From Marilutibacter penaei (GTDB taxonomy: Bacteria; Pseudomonadota; Gammaproteobacteria; Xanthomonadales; Xanthomonadaceae), in the NCBI RefSeq assembly GCF_014145395.1, contig NZ_JACHTE010000005.1:124001-188000 (forward strand): DNA of 64,000 nt, written 5' to 3'. Position numbers and translations under genes: made by a program. Below, in pieces: positions 33,905-42,045 of the stretch (position 1 is the stretch's first letter; each line of letters begins with the position of its first letter). The notes below the pieces were generated by a model. It was not told where the DNA came from, made no database searches, and saw only the letters and a list, made by a program, of their open reading frames with translations.

Positions 33905-35415
33905 TCGCGACTCCGTTCGCGCCCGGTCACCACCTGGTCGCCCGCCCGGATGTCCCCGGCGACTTCACTCATGCTGCCGTCGCTCGCACCCACGCGGACC
34001 ATCACCGTCTGCAGCGTCCCATCGCGCAACACGTACACGGGCGCGCGGCGGGCCGACAGTTCATCGGTGAGCGCCGTGCGCCAGCGGCGGCGCTGGTCGT
34101 CGTCGAGCGTGGCCACGAAGTCGGCGAACTGGGCGTCGAGCCGTTCAAGCATGCGTTGCCGCATCGCGCCGTCCAGGCCCGCCGAGCCGGCGGCACCGCC
34201 GCCCCGGGGCCCCGGAGGACCGCCCATGACCCGGTTACCGCCCGCGGCGTTGCCGGCCGCGGTCGATGCCCGGGCCGCGCGCGCCGCCTGCACCGCGGCC
34301 AGCCCCGCGTCGAAAGCCGACTGCTGCGGCTCCGTCAGGTCGAGGCTGGCCGCGATGCGGGGCAGGCCGTCCATCCAGCCGCCCCGTGCGCCGGGGGCCT
34401 GCGCGGGCTCCGCCGCTTCGCCGTCTTCAGGCCGGAAACGCAGCGCCGCATTGCTCACTTTCACCACGTCGTCGCGCTGGTTCACCGCGATCTCGGCGTT
34501 GGCGGTCATGCCGGGCAGCAACAGTTGCTCGCCGTTGTCGACCGACACCACGACCGGGTAGGTGATGACGTTGTTGGTGTTGGTCGCCGACAGGCGCACC
34601 TGCTCCACCTCCCCGCGGAATTCGCGGTCCGGGAACGCATCGACGGTAAACGCAACGGCCTGTCCTGGCTTGACCTGCCCGATGTCGGCCTCGTCGATCC
34701 CCAGCACGATCTCCATCTGGGCCAAGTCCTCGGCGATCTGGAACAGCACCGGCGCCTGCAGGCTCGCGGCCACGGTCTGACCGGGCTCGATGGAACGCGT
34801 CAGGACCACGCCGTCCACCGGCGAGCGGATGACGGTGCGGTCGAGGTTCAGCCGTGCGGTCCGCGTCGACGCCACCTGCTGCGCGATCTGCGCGCGCGCG
34901 GACGCGACCTGCGCCTGTGCCTGGTCGCGCGCGGCACGGGCCAGGTCGGCGTCGCTCTGGGCGACCAGCTGGCGCCCGACCAGCGCGTTCTTGCGTTCGA
35001 AATCGACCTGCGCATTGCGAAGCGTGGCCTCGGCCGTGGCCAGGCTGCCACGCGCGCTCGCCACCGAGGCATCGCCCTGGGCGATCTGGGCCTCGAAGGT
35101 GCTGGGGTCGATGCGGGCGATGACCTGGTCGCGCGCCACGCGGTCGTTATAGTCGGCCAGCACCTCGGTGACCTGCCCCGAGATCTGGCTGCCGACATCC
35201 ACCGTGGAGATCGCCGACAGGCTCCCCGTGGCCGAGATGCCGACCCGGATATCGCCACGTTGCACCTCCTCGGTACGCCAGCCGGACGCCGTCGCGCCCA
35301 CGTCGCGCTGGAACCAGAACCCGACGGCGGCGGCGACGCCGATCAGCACGACGAGGATGGGCACGCCCCGGCGGCGGATCGCGCGGGAACGGGTAGGCGT
35401 GGAGGCGACGGGCAT
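33901..35415 (-). CDS. MacA-type periplasmic adaptor with LTxxQ-bearing insert
   Basis: A 504-residue membrane-fusion protein, anchored by one N-terminal helix (VPILVVLIGVAAAVGFWF). Then come the lipoyl half-domain, a long helical hairpin (ARGSLATAEATLRNAQVDFERK through QVASARAQIAQQV), the second lipoyl half (VIRSPVDGVVLTRSIEPGQTV) and the beta-barrel. About 125 extra residues (around 331-456) interrupt the last region before APVYVLRDG. This insert carries LTEPQ at residues 360-364 and LDDDQ at 437-441, resembling the LTxxQ motifs of Spy and CpxP. A periplasmic chaperone or stress-sensing role for the insert is inference. It follows the sensor kinase by 97 bases and overlaps the ATPase gene. 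Confidence 0.88.
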   Translation of the reverse strand: MPVASTPTRSRAIRRRGVPILVVLIGVAAAVGFWFQRDVGATASGWRTEEVQRGDIRVGISATGSLSAISTVDVGSQISGQVTEVLADYNDRVARDQVIARIDPSTFEAQIAQGDASVASARGSLATAEATLRNAQVDFERKNALVGRQLVAQSDADLARAARDQAQAQVASARAQIAQQVASTRTARLNLDRTVIRSPVDGVVLTRSIEPGQTVAASLQAPVLFQIAEDLAQMEIVLGIDEADIGQVKPGQAVAFTVDAFPDREFRGEVEQVRLSATNTNNVITYPVVVSVDNGEQLLLPGMTANAEIAVNQRDDVVKVSNAALRFRPEDGEAAEPAQAPGARGGWMDGLPRIAASLDLTEPQQSAFDAGLAAVQAARAARASTAAGNAAGGNRVMGGPPGPRGGGAAGSAGLDGAMRQRMLERLDAQFADFVATLDDDQRRRWRTALTDELSARRAPVYVLRDGTLQTVMVRVGASDGSMSEVAGDIRAGDQVVTGRERSRE

Positions 35416-35512
35416 CGGCAGCGGCACGGAGTGGAGATGCCTGGAACAACGCCTGCGCAGCACCGCGGTTGACAGCCCGCCAGCCGGATCGGAACCCGGA
35501 ATGGCAACGGGT

Positions 35513-36787
35513 TCAGGCGATGAATCGGATGATCGCCGTGGTGCCCTCGCCCGGCTCGCTGAACAACTGCACCGGCCAACCGAAACGTTCGCCGAGCCGG
35601 CGCACGATGGACAGGCCCATGCCCTTGCCCGCGTCGCTGTTGGGGTCGGCACGGAAGAACGGGTCGAACGCACGGGTGAGCGCTTCCGCATCCATGCCGA
35701 TGCCGGTGTCGCGGACCTCGATGCTGTCGGGGGCGACGCGCACCTCGATCCGCCCGGACTCGGTGAAGCGCACCGCGTTGCCCAGCAGGTTGCCCAGCAT
35801 CACGTTGAGCACGTTGGGGGGCGCGTACAGCCGGGGGGCGCCTTCATCGATCACCACGAGTTCCAGGTCCCGCCCCTTCAGCAAGGGCTGGACCCGGTCG
35901 ACTTCATGATGGACCACCTCCATCGCGTCGAACTCTTCGCTCTGCGGCGCGATCTCGGCCTCGCGGGCAAGGATCAGGAACGCCTCGATCACCGCCTCCA
36001 TGTCGCGTCCCGCCCGCTGCACGCGAGCGAGCGAGCGGTGCGTCTGCGGTGACATCGCCGGGTCGGCCAGCATCAGGTCGGTCGCGACCCGGATCACGGT
36101 CAACGGCGTCCGCAGTTCATGGCTGGCGTCGCGGGTGAAGTCGCGCTCCCGCGCCACGAAGGCCTCGACGCGCCCCGCGAGCCCCCGCAGCGCGCGTGCC
36201 AGCGAACGCACTTCGCGGCCCGAGTCCGCCGGCAGCGCGCCACTGGAGATCGCCTCGGTGTCGGGGGCGCGCGGGTCCCATCGCGTCACCACGTTCGCGA
36301 GCCAGCTCACCGGCGACACCAGTCGCTTCGACGTGCGGTAGCTGAGCCATGAGATCACCGCGATGGTCAGCACGGCGAGCAGGAGCACTGATAGCCCGGT
36401 CAACGCGATGGCCCGGTCGATGTCGCCGGCATCCACCTTGAAGTACAGCACGCCCTGCGGTCGACGGTCGATGTAGAACGTGTCGCGCGTCCGCAGCCGC
36501 CAGTGCAGGCCCGCCGCCATCTCGCGCACGTCGTCCGGCAGGCCCGCATCGATTGCGCCTCCGGTATCCAGGTAACTCTCGATACCGGAGGTACGCGGCA
36601 GCGGGTGCGCCGGGTCCACCTCGCGCTGCTCCCAGAACACGTCCGCCTCGGCCTCCATGCGCTGGTCGAGGATGACGTGCCGTACCACCAGGCCGAGGGC
36701 GATCGCGCCCGCCGCGATCAGCAGTCCGCTGATCAACGCATGCAGGATGAACACCAGTTTGATCTGGCGATGCAGTCCGTGGGCCAT
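35513..36787 (-). CDS. Sensor histidine kinase
   Basis: A 424-residue membrane kinase. Two helices (about residues 10-40 and 130-150) flank a periplasmic sensor of about 90 residues. A HAMP-like region follows, then the H-box FTRDASHELRTPLTVIR with phospho-acceptor His223, the N-box LLGNAVRFTESG, and the ATP lid motifs RDTGIGMD, DPFFRAD and GKGMGLSIV. It should phosphorylate the regulator coded 26 bases upstream. The start at 36787 (MAHGLHRQIK) begins a sensible first helix; no strong ribosome site is seen. The adaptor and ABC genes follow, so the pair probably controls its own export system. Confidence 0.93.
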   Translation of the reverse strand: MAHGLHRQIKLVFILHALISGLLIAAGAIALGLVVRHVILDQRMEAEADVFWEQREVDPAHPLPRTSGIESYLDTGGAIDAGLPDDVREMAAGLHWRLRTRDTFYIDRRPQGVLYFKVDAGDIDRAIALTGLSVLLLAVLTIAVISWLSYRTSKRLVSPVSWLANVVTRWDPRAPDTEAISSGALPADSGREVRSLARALRGLAGRVEAFVARERDFTRDASHELRTPLTVIRVATDLMLADPAMSPQTHRSLARVQRAGRDMEAVIEAFLILAREAEIAPQSEEFDAMEVVHHEVDRVQPLLKGRDLELVVIDEGAPRLYAPPNVLNVMLGNLLGNAVRFTESGRIEVRVAPDSIEVRDTGIGMDAEALTRAFDPFFRADPNSDAGKGMGLSIVRRLGERFGWPVQLFSEPGEGTTAIIRFIA

Positions 36788-36813
36788 GGCGGGAACGGGC
36801 GGCGCGTCTCGCG

Positions 36814-37524
36814 TCAGTCGGGCGACTGCGAGATGTCCGCGATCCGGTAGCCGGCGCTCTGCACGGTATGCAGCAGCTGTTTGTCGAAGGGCTTGTCGAT
36901 GGTCTTGCGCAGGTTGTAGAGGTGGCTGCGCAGGGTATCCGAGTCCGGCAGCCCATTGCCCCAGATCTCGCGCTCGATTTCCTGGCGGCTCACCACGCGC
37001 GGGGACTCGCGCATCAGGATGGTCAGCAGCCGGAGTCCGATCGGCGACAGTTGGAGCTCGTTGCCGCCGCGGGTCACGCGCAGGCTGGTCGGGTCGAGCA
37101 CCAGGTCCGCCACCTTGAGAACCTCGCCCCCCACCTGGCGTCGCTCCCGGCGGATCAGCGCGCGCAGGCGGGCTTCCAGTTCCTGGATGGCGAACGGCTT
37201 GGTGAGGTAGTCGTCGGCACCGACCGAAAGGCCGTTGAGCTTTTCGTCCAGGGTGTCGCGGGCGGTAAGCATCAGCACCGGCGTGGACTTGCGCGCTTCC
37301 TCGCGCAGCTTCTTGCACACCTCGATGCCATCCATGCGCGGCAGCATCAGGTCCAGCACGATGACGTCGTAATTGTTGTCCGTTGCCAGCCGATAGGCGT
37401 CGAGCCCATCGCCGGCGTAGTCGACCTCGAAGCCGCGCCCTTCGAGATACTCTCCGACCATCTCGGAGATGTTGCGGTTGTCCTCGACAATGAGGACAAG
37501 GCCTCCTTCACGTGTACCCTGCAT
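36814..37524 (-). CDS. OmpR/PhoP-family response regulator
   Basis: A 236-residue DNA-binding regulator. The receiver has the acidic pocket VEDN, phospho-acceptor Asp58 in VIVLDLMLPRMDG, and TKPF near residue 110. The C-terminal winged helix ends in the recognition region SRQEIEREIWGNGLPDSDTLRSHLYNLRKTID and HTVQSAGYRI. ATG at 37524 has GAGGGGG upstream. It heads an operon of regulator, kinase, adaptor, ATPase and permease on the minus strand. The 160-base gap before it should hold the promoter; a short inverted pair CTTCA/TGAAG lies just upstream of the ribosome site, but no clear operator is recognised. Confidence 0.94.
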   Translation of the reverse strand: MQGTREGGLVLIVEDNRNISEMVGEYLEGRGFEVDYAGDGLDAYRLATDNNYDVIVLDLMLPRMDGIEVCKKLREEARKSTPVLMLTARDTLDEKLNGLSVGADDYLTKPFAIQELEARLRALIRRERRQVGGEVLKVADLVLDPTSLRVTRGGNELQLSPIGLRLLTILMRESPRVVSRQEIEREIWGNGLPDSDTLRSHLYNLRKTIDKPFDKQLLHTVQSAGYRIADISQSPD

Positions 37525-37684
37525 GGGACCCCCTCGCTTCAGTTTCGTGAAGGCTGGGGCACAGCGAGTGCAAGCCTTGTGAAATCACCCCCGTTCAAGG
37601 GGCTTTTTCCCGACTCGCACATGAACACAGCCTTGGCATGGCCGTTGGGCACCGGAGTGCGGCCAGCAGTATGTGACTGCCGTC

Positions 37685-37984
37685 TCAGAAGCGAATCCGG
37701 CCGCGCAGGATGTCCGCGAACATCACCCAGTCGCCGACGAACGAGTAGAACGGGTGGCGAAACGTCGCGGGCCGGTTCTTCTCGAAGAAGAAGTGCCCCA
37801 CCCAGGCGAATCCGTATCCACACACGAGAGCGGCCAGCAGCCACGCCGGCTGCATCCGGACGACGGCCAGCACCAGCAGCAGGATCACCCCGGAACTGCC
37901 GATGAAGTGCAGTCGCCGGCAAGTGCGGTTGCGATGCTCCGCGAGGTAGTACGGATAGAACTCCCGGAAGCTGGCGAAGGCCAT
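37685..37984 (-). CDS. DUF962 (Mpo1-like) membrane protein
   Basis: A 99-residue membrane protein of the DUF962/Mpo1 family. The conserved His motifs are present: YLAEHRNRTCRRLHFIGS at the start, WVGHFFFEKNRPATFRHPFYSFVGDW in the second half, around two hydrophobic stretches. Yeast Mpo1 is an iron-dependent dioxygenase of 2-hydroxy fatty acids, and the same His residues are kept here; bacterial function is untested. The next gene upstream ends 10 bases before its ATG. Confidence 0.88.
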   Translation of the reverse strand: MAFASFREFYPYYLAEHRNRTCRRLHFIGSSGVILLLVLAVVRMQPAWLLAALVCGYGFAWVGHFFFEKNRPATFRHPFYSFVGDWVMFADILRGRIRF

Positions 37985-37994
37985 GACGCCGTCC

Positions 37995-38345
37995 TCAGGT
38001 CAGGTCGAAAACGGACTCGGGCGCGTTGCGCCCCGCTTCGCCATACCGCAGGTGGGCGGTGAGGTGGCTCAGCGCTCCGTTCGCCTGCAGTAGCGGCCGC
38101 ACGGCCTCCAGCAGGCGCTCGGCGTCGGGGCCATAGAGAAAGAACGTGCCATCGCTGCCGTCCTCCGCCACTTCGTGCCCGTCGTACTCGCCCAGTCCCT
38201 TCTCCCCGATCACCGCGCGGAGTTGCTCGCCCAACGCCGCGATCGGCGCGTCGTCGTTCGACCCGTACTCGAAGGAGATCATCACTGCGTGTTCGCCGAA
38301 GCCGGTCGGCACGCGCTTGCGGAACAACTTTGACAACCAGCCCAT
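37995..38345 (-). CDS. Conserved small protein of unknown function
   Basis: A 116-residue soluble protein beginning MGWLSKLFRKR. The ATG at 38345 follows AGGAGGAG. The rest is a mixed alpha/beta domain: MISFEYGSNDDAPIAALGEQL, GEYDGHEVAEDGSDGTFFLYGPDAERLLEAVRPLL. The last part resembles a small ferredoxin-like fold that pairs acidic strands with helices; similar proteins in this family carry no functional label. No metal or nucleotide motif is seen. It lies between mazG and the DUF962 gene on the same strand. Confidence 0.75.
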   Translation of the reverse strand: MGWLSKLFRKRVPTGFGEHAVMISFEYGSNDDAPIAALGEQLRAVIGEKGLGEYDGHEVAEDGSDGTFFLYGPDAERLLEAVRPLLQANGALSHLTAHLRYGEAGRNAPESVFDLT

Positions 38346-38380
38346 GTCTCCTCCTGGTGCCCGTGTCGGTGGACGCACCC

Positions 38381-39205
38381 CTATTCGTCGGCCTTGACCC
38401 GCGTCCAATAGGCATCCTGCGCTTCCAGGGGCAAGTTCTCAAGCGCACGGCCCTCCGCCGCGGCCAGCGTTTCCATCGCACGGAATCGCCGCTCGAACTT
38501 GTGGTTGGCCCGGCGCAGGGCCGCGCCCACGTCGACACCGCCATGGCGGGCGACATTCGCACAGACGAACAGCATGTCGCCCACTTCCTCCTCCAGGCGG
38601 TCCCGGGCACTCGCGTCCCCCGCACCCAGCGCCTCGAACTCCGCCCGGACTTCCTCGATCTCCTCGGCCAGCTTGGCCAGCACCGGCTCGATGCCGGGCC
38701 AGTCGAACCCCACCCGCGCGGCGCGCTTCTGCAGCTTGACCGCCCGCTGCCATTCCGGGAGCCCGCGGGCAATGCCCGCCAGTGCCGACGCATCCGGCTC
38801 GCCGCGCGCTTCGCGCTCGCGCTGCTTCAGGACCTCCCAAGCGACGGTCTGGGCATCCGCGTCGGCCACCTCTTCGTCGCCGAACACATGGGGATGGCGC
38901 CTCACCATCTTGTCGCTGATCGCGTCGACGACATCGGCGAAGGCGAATGCACGCTGCTCTTCGGCCATGCGCGCATGGAACACCACCTGCAGCAGCAGGT
39001 CGCCCAGCTCGTCCTTGAGGTCCGCCAGGTCGTCGCGATCGATCGCATCGGCGACTTCGTAGGCTTCTTCGATGGTGTAGGGCGCAATCGTGGAGAACGT
39101 CTGCTCCAGGTCCCACGGGCACCCGCCCCCGGGATCGCGCAGCGCCGCCATCACCGCCAACAGGCGCCGGATGTCCCCGCGAGGCGAGGCCGACACGTCG
39201 CTCAC
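38381..39205 (-). CDS. mazG: Nucleoside triphosphate pyrophosphohydrolase MazG
   Basis: MazG converts NTPs and dNTPs to monophosphates, helping clear abnormal nucleotides and adjust ppGpp levels. The 274-residue protein has the two-domain layout: domain one with GGCPWDLEQTFSTIAPYTIEEAYEVADAI and DELGDLLLQVVFHA (the EExxE-12-ExxD metal site), domain two with LAEEIEEVRAEFEA and LEEEVGDMLFVCANVARH. The GTG start at 39205 overlaps the cysQ stop by four bases. With cysQ and nudE it makes a cluster for removal of by-product nucleotides. Confidence 0.95.
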   Translation of the reverse strand: MSDVSASPRGDIRRLLAVMAALRDPGGGCPWDLEQTFSTIAPYTIEEAYEVADAIDRDDLADLKDELGDLLLQVVFHARMAEEQRAFAFADVVDAISDKMVRRHPHVFGDEEVADADAQTVAWEVLKQREREARGEPDASALAGIARGLPEWQRAVKLQKRAARVGFDWPGIEPVLAKLAEEIEEVRAEFEALGAGDASARDRLEEEVGDMLFVCANVARHGGVDVGAALRRANHKFERRFRAMETLAAAEGRALENLPLEAQDAYWTRVKADE

Positions 39206-40017
39206 GCGGCGCTGCCCGCCCAGCGGGGCCAGGGAAGCTCGGTATCGCCCAGTGCGATGAACTCACCGTTGAGGATCGTGTCGCGCTGGTTGTAGCGGAA
39301 GGGACGGCCCTGCAGGTCGAGCACGGCACCGCCCGCGCCCTCGAGCACCGCCTGCGCGGCGGCGGTATCCCACTCGCTGGTCGGGCCGAAACGCGGATAG
39401 ACATCCATGCCCCCCTCGGCGATCCGACAGAACTTGAGCGAGGAGCCCAGTCCGATCGGCTCGACCTCGCCCATGCGGTCGATGAAGCCCTGCGTCCGCT
39501 CGTCGCGATGCGAGCGGCTCGCCGCGACCCGCAACGGCGCGACCGCCGGGGCGCGCACGGCCATCGGGCGGACCTCCCCGCCCTCGCTGCGCGTGGCGCC
39601 CAATCCGCGTCCGCCTGCCCAGGTCACGCCGGTGACCGGTGCATGGACCACGCCAAAGACGACGTCCCCGCCCTCGACCAGCGCGATGTTGACGGTGAAC
39701 TCGCCGTTGCGCTTGATGAATTCCCGGGTGCCATCAAGCGGGTCTACCACCCACAACCTCGACCAGCCGCGCCGGGTCGCGGTGGGCACTTCGTCGGCGG
39801 ATTCCTCGGAAAGCACGGGGATGTCCGGCGTGAGCGCGGCCAGGCCTTCGACGATGCAGCGGTGCGCGGCCAGGTCGGCTGCGGTCAGCGGCGAACGGTC
39901 GTCCTTGTGTTCGACGGCGAAATCGCTTTCGTACACGCCGAGGATCGCGCGCCCGGCCTGTTCGGCCAGCGCGGCGACGCCTTCGCGCAGCTCGGGGGTG
40001 ATCGGGGTTTCAGTCAT
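39202..40017 (-). CDS. cysQ: 3'(2'),5'-bisphosphate nucleotidase
   Basis: CysQ removes the 3' phosphate of PAP, a by-product of sulfate assimilation. The 271-residue inositol-monophosphatase-fold protein has the metal motifs VLSEESADE, VDPLDGTREFIKRNGEFTVNIAL and EWDTAAAQAVLEGAGG. The magnesium- and lithium-sensitive site (D-G-T/S) is intact. Start ATG at 40017 lies inside the last eight bases of nudE; its stop overlaps mazG. Confidence 0.95.
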   Translation of the reverse strand: MTETPITPELREGVAALAEQAGRAILGVYESDFAVEHKDDRSPLTAADLAAHRCIVEGLAALTPDIPVLSEESADEVPTATRRGWSRLWVVDPLDGTREFIKRNGEFTVNIALVEGGDVVFGVVHAPVTGVTWAGGRGLGATRSEGGEVRPMAVRAPAVAPLRVAASRSHRDERTQGFIDRMGEVEPIGLGSSLKFCRIAEGGMDVYPRFGPTSEWDTAAAQAVLEGAGGAVLDLQGRPFRYNQRDTILNGEFIALGDTELPWPRWAGSAA

Positions 40018-40564
40018 GGGGTCGGGTCCTCAGCCACTCCCGGGCGATGAACAGGGCCGCGATGGAGCGACCTTCGGAAAAATCCTCGCGCAGGATCAAC
40101 TGGTCCAGCGCATCCAGCTTCCAGGGCACGACTTCCAGCTCCTCCGGCTCGTCGCCCGGCAGGCGCTCGGAATACAGGTCGCGCGCGATCACCAGTTGCG
40201 TCTCGTGGCTCATGTAGGTGGGCGCGAGGGTCAGCGCACGCAGCACGCGGAGGTCACGCGCGCCGTAGCCGGCCTCCTCCTTGAGCTCACGGTCGGCGGC
40301 TTCCAGGGCGGTTTCGCCGGGATCGATACGCCCCTTCACGAGGCCCAGCTCGTAGCGATGCATGCCGGCGGCGTACTCCCGCACCAGCAACACGGTCTCG
40401 TCGTCGAGCAATGGCACGACGGCCACTGCGCCATGGCCACGATTGTGCAGGCGCTCGTAGCGACGGCGCTCGCCGTTTGCGAACTCCAGGTCGAGGCGCT
40501 CCATGCGGTAGGGCCCGACGTCATGCTCGGTGACGCCGTGGATGGTCGGCAGGCGGGGGCTCAC
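40010..40564 (-). CDS. nudE: ADP-compound Nudix hydrolase NudE
   Basis: NudE hydrolyses ADP-ribose, Ap3A and NADH-type compounds. The 184-residue protein has a complete Nudix box, GRIDPGETALEAADRELKEEAGY, with the REx2E metal residues. The N-terminal strand YRMERLDLEFANGERRRYERL matches the NudE N-domain. No ATG fits; a GTG at 40564 is chosen because it gives the usual length. The longer reading to 40648 would overlap the bioA start on the other strand. First gene of nudE-cysQ-mazG. Confidence 0.9.
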   Translation of the reverse strand: MSPRLPTIHGVTEHDVGPYRMERLDLEFANGERRRYERLHNRGHGAVAVVPLLDDETVLLVREYAAGMHRYELGLVKGRIDPGETALEAADRELKEEAGYGARDLRVLRALTLAPTYMSHETQLVIARDLYSERLPGDEPEELEVVPWKLDALDQLILREDFSEGRSIAALFIAREWLRTRPHD

Positions 40565-40611
40565 GGCACGGTTCCCGGACCCGGGGGCGCGAGAAACGCC
40601 GGCGCAGGCAC

Positions 40612-40617
40612 GATAAT
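40612..40617 (+). promoter_or_regulatory. Candidate -10 box for bioA (leaderless)
   Basis: GATAAT ends six bases before the bioA ATG at 40624 (spacer GGGGAA). Transcription would begin at the A of the ATG. The GGGGA stretch could also act as a short ribosome site if the start were further upstream, so leaderless expression is less certain here than for apaG. No clear -35. Confidence 0.45.
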
Positions 40618-40623
40618 GGGGAA

Positions 40624-42045
40624 ATGGACAAGTCGAATCACGATCCACTGATGCTAGCAGAGCCGGGCGAAGCGAATGCCGATGCGTGGCGCCGCCGCGA
40701 CCTCGAGGTGCTCTGGCATCCCTGCACCCAGATGCGCGAACATCCCGACACGCTGCCGCTGCTTCCGATCGAGCGCGGCGAAGGGGCGTACCTGGTCGGG
40801 CGTGACGGGCGCCGCTACCTGGACGCCGTCAGCAGCTGGTGGGTGAATCTGTTCGGCCATGCCGAGCCGCGCATCGGGGCCGCGATCGCGCGCCAGGCAC
40901 AGACCCTCCAGCACGTGATCCTCGCCGGGTGCTCGCACGCGCCCGCGGTCGAGCTCGCCGAACGCCTGTTGTCGATCGCCCCCACCGAGCCGGGCCGGCC
41001 GCGCTTCAGCAAGGTCTTCTTCGCCGACAACGGCTCCGCCGGGGTCGAAGTCGCGCTGAAGATGGCGTTCCACTGGTTCCGCAATCGCGGCATCGAGGGC
41101 CGGAACAAGTTCATCGCGCTGGAAGGCGGCTACCACGGTGAAACGCTGGGCGCACTCGCGGTGGGGGACGTGCCGCTGTACCGGCGCGTGTACGCCCCCC
41201 TCCTGACCGAGGCGCTGTTCACGCCGTCACCGGACGCCTACGCGGCGGGGCCCGGGGAGACCGCAGGGGAGTGCGCCCGGCGTGCGGCAGCAGCGCTGGA
41301 ACACCTGCTCGAGCGCCATGCGGGCGAAGTCTGCGCGATGATCCTGGAACCCCGGCTGCAGTGCGCAGGTGGCATGCGCATGCACGACCCGCTGTACCTC
41401 AAACTTGCCCGTGAGCTGTGCGACGCACACGGGGTGTTCCTGATCGCGGATGAGATCGCGGTGGGCTTCGGCCGCACCGGCACGCTGTTCGCCAGCGAAC
41501 AGTCGGGGGTCGCACCGGACTTCCTGTGCCTGTCGAAGGGCCTCACCGGCGGCGCGTTGCCGTTGGCCGCGGTACTGACGCCGCAATCGGTGTATGACGG
41601 GTTCCTCGACGACTCGCGCGAGAAGGCCTTCCTGCACTCGCACAGCTACACCGGCAACCCGCTGGCCTGCGCGGCCGCCCTCGCCACCCTGGAGATCTTC
41701 GAGGCGGACGACGTGATCGCGCGCAACCGCGGCCGCGCCGCACGGATGGGCGCCTTGGCCGCGCCGATCGGCGCGCATCGCCACGTGGCGGACCAGCGCC
41801 AGGCCGGGATGGTCGTCGCGTTCGAGCTCACCCGCAACGGCGACAAGGCGACGCCCTTCGCGCCTTCGTTGCGCGTGGGCCTGCGCGCCTATCGCGCCGC
41901 GCTGGACCGCGGCGTGCTGCTTCGCCCGCTCGGTGACGTGCTGTACTGGATGCCGCCCTATTGCGTCGATGATGCCGACCTGGAACACCTGGCGCGGACC
42001 ACGGCCGAGGTGATCGATCAGGCGACCCGGGAGGCCCTGGCATGA
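40624..42045 (+). CDS. bioA: Adenosylmethionine-8-amino-7-oxononanoate transaminase
   Basis: BioA makes 7,8-diaminopelargonate from KAPA using S-adenosylmethionine, in biotin synthesis. The 473-residue PLP enzyme has WHPCTQMREH at the N-terminus, DAVSSWWVNLFGHAEPRI (the SSWW stretch is typical of BioA), GGYHGETLGAL, DEIAVGFGRTGT and the cofactor lysine in LSKGLTGG near residue 305, then HSHSYTGNPLACAAA. It is divergent from nudE and its stop overlaps rsmE (ATGA). No other bio gene is in the window. Confidence 0.96.
   Translation: MDKSNHDPLMLAEPGEANADAWRRRDLEVLWHPCTQMREHPDTLPLLPIERGEGAYLVGRDGRRYLDAVSSWWVNLFGHAEPRIGAAIARQAQTLQHVILAGCSHAPAVELAERLLSIAPTEPGRPRFSKVFFADNGSAGVEVALKMAFHWFRNRGIEGRNKFIALEGGYHGETLGALAVGDVPLYRRVYAPLLTEALFTPSPDAYAAGPGETAGECARRAAAALEHLLERHAGEVCAMILEPRLQCAGGMRMHDPLYLKLARELCDAHGVFLIADEIAVGFGRTGTLFASEQSGVAPDFLCLSKGLTGGALPLAAVLTPQSVYDGFLDDSREKAFLHSHSYTGNPLACAAALATLEIFEADDVIARNRGRAARMGALAAPIGAHRHVADQRQAGMVVAFELTRNGDKATPFAPSLRVGLRAYRAALDRGVLLRPLGDVLYWMPPYCVDDADLEHLARTTAEVIDQATREALA

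Noticed and set aside
37588-37608. Plus-strand CCCC-GTTCAA-GGGG-CTTTTT hairpin as a terminator
   Set aside because: The stem is only four pairs and no plus-strand gene ends nearby; it more likely falls in the promoter region of the response regulator.
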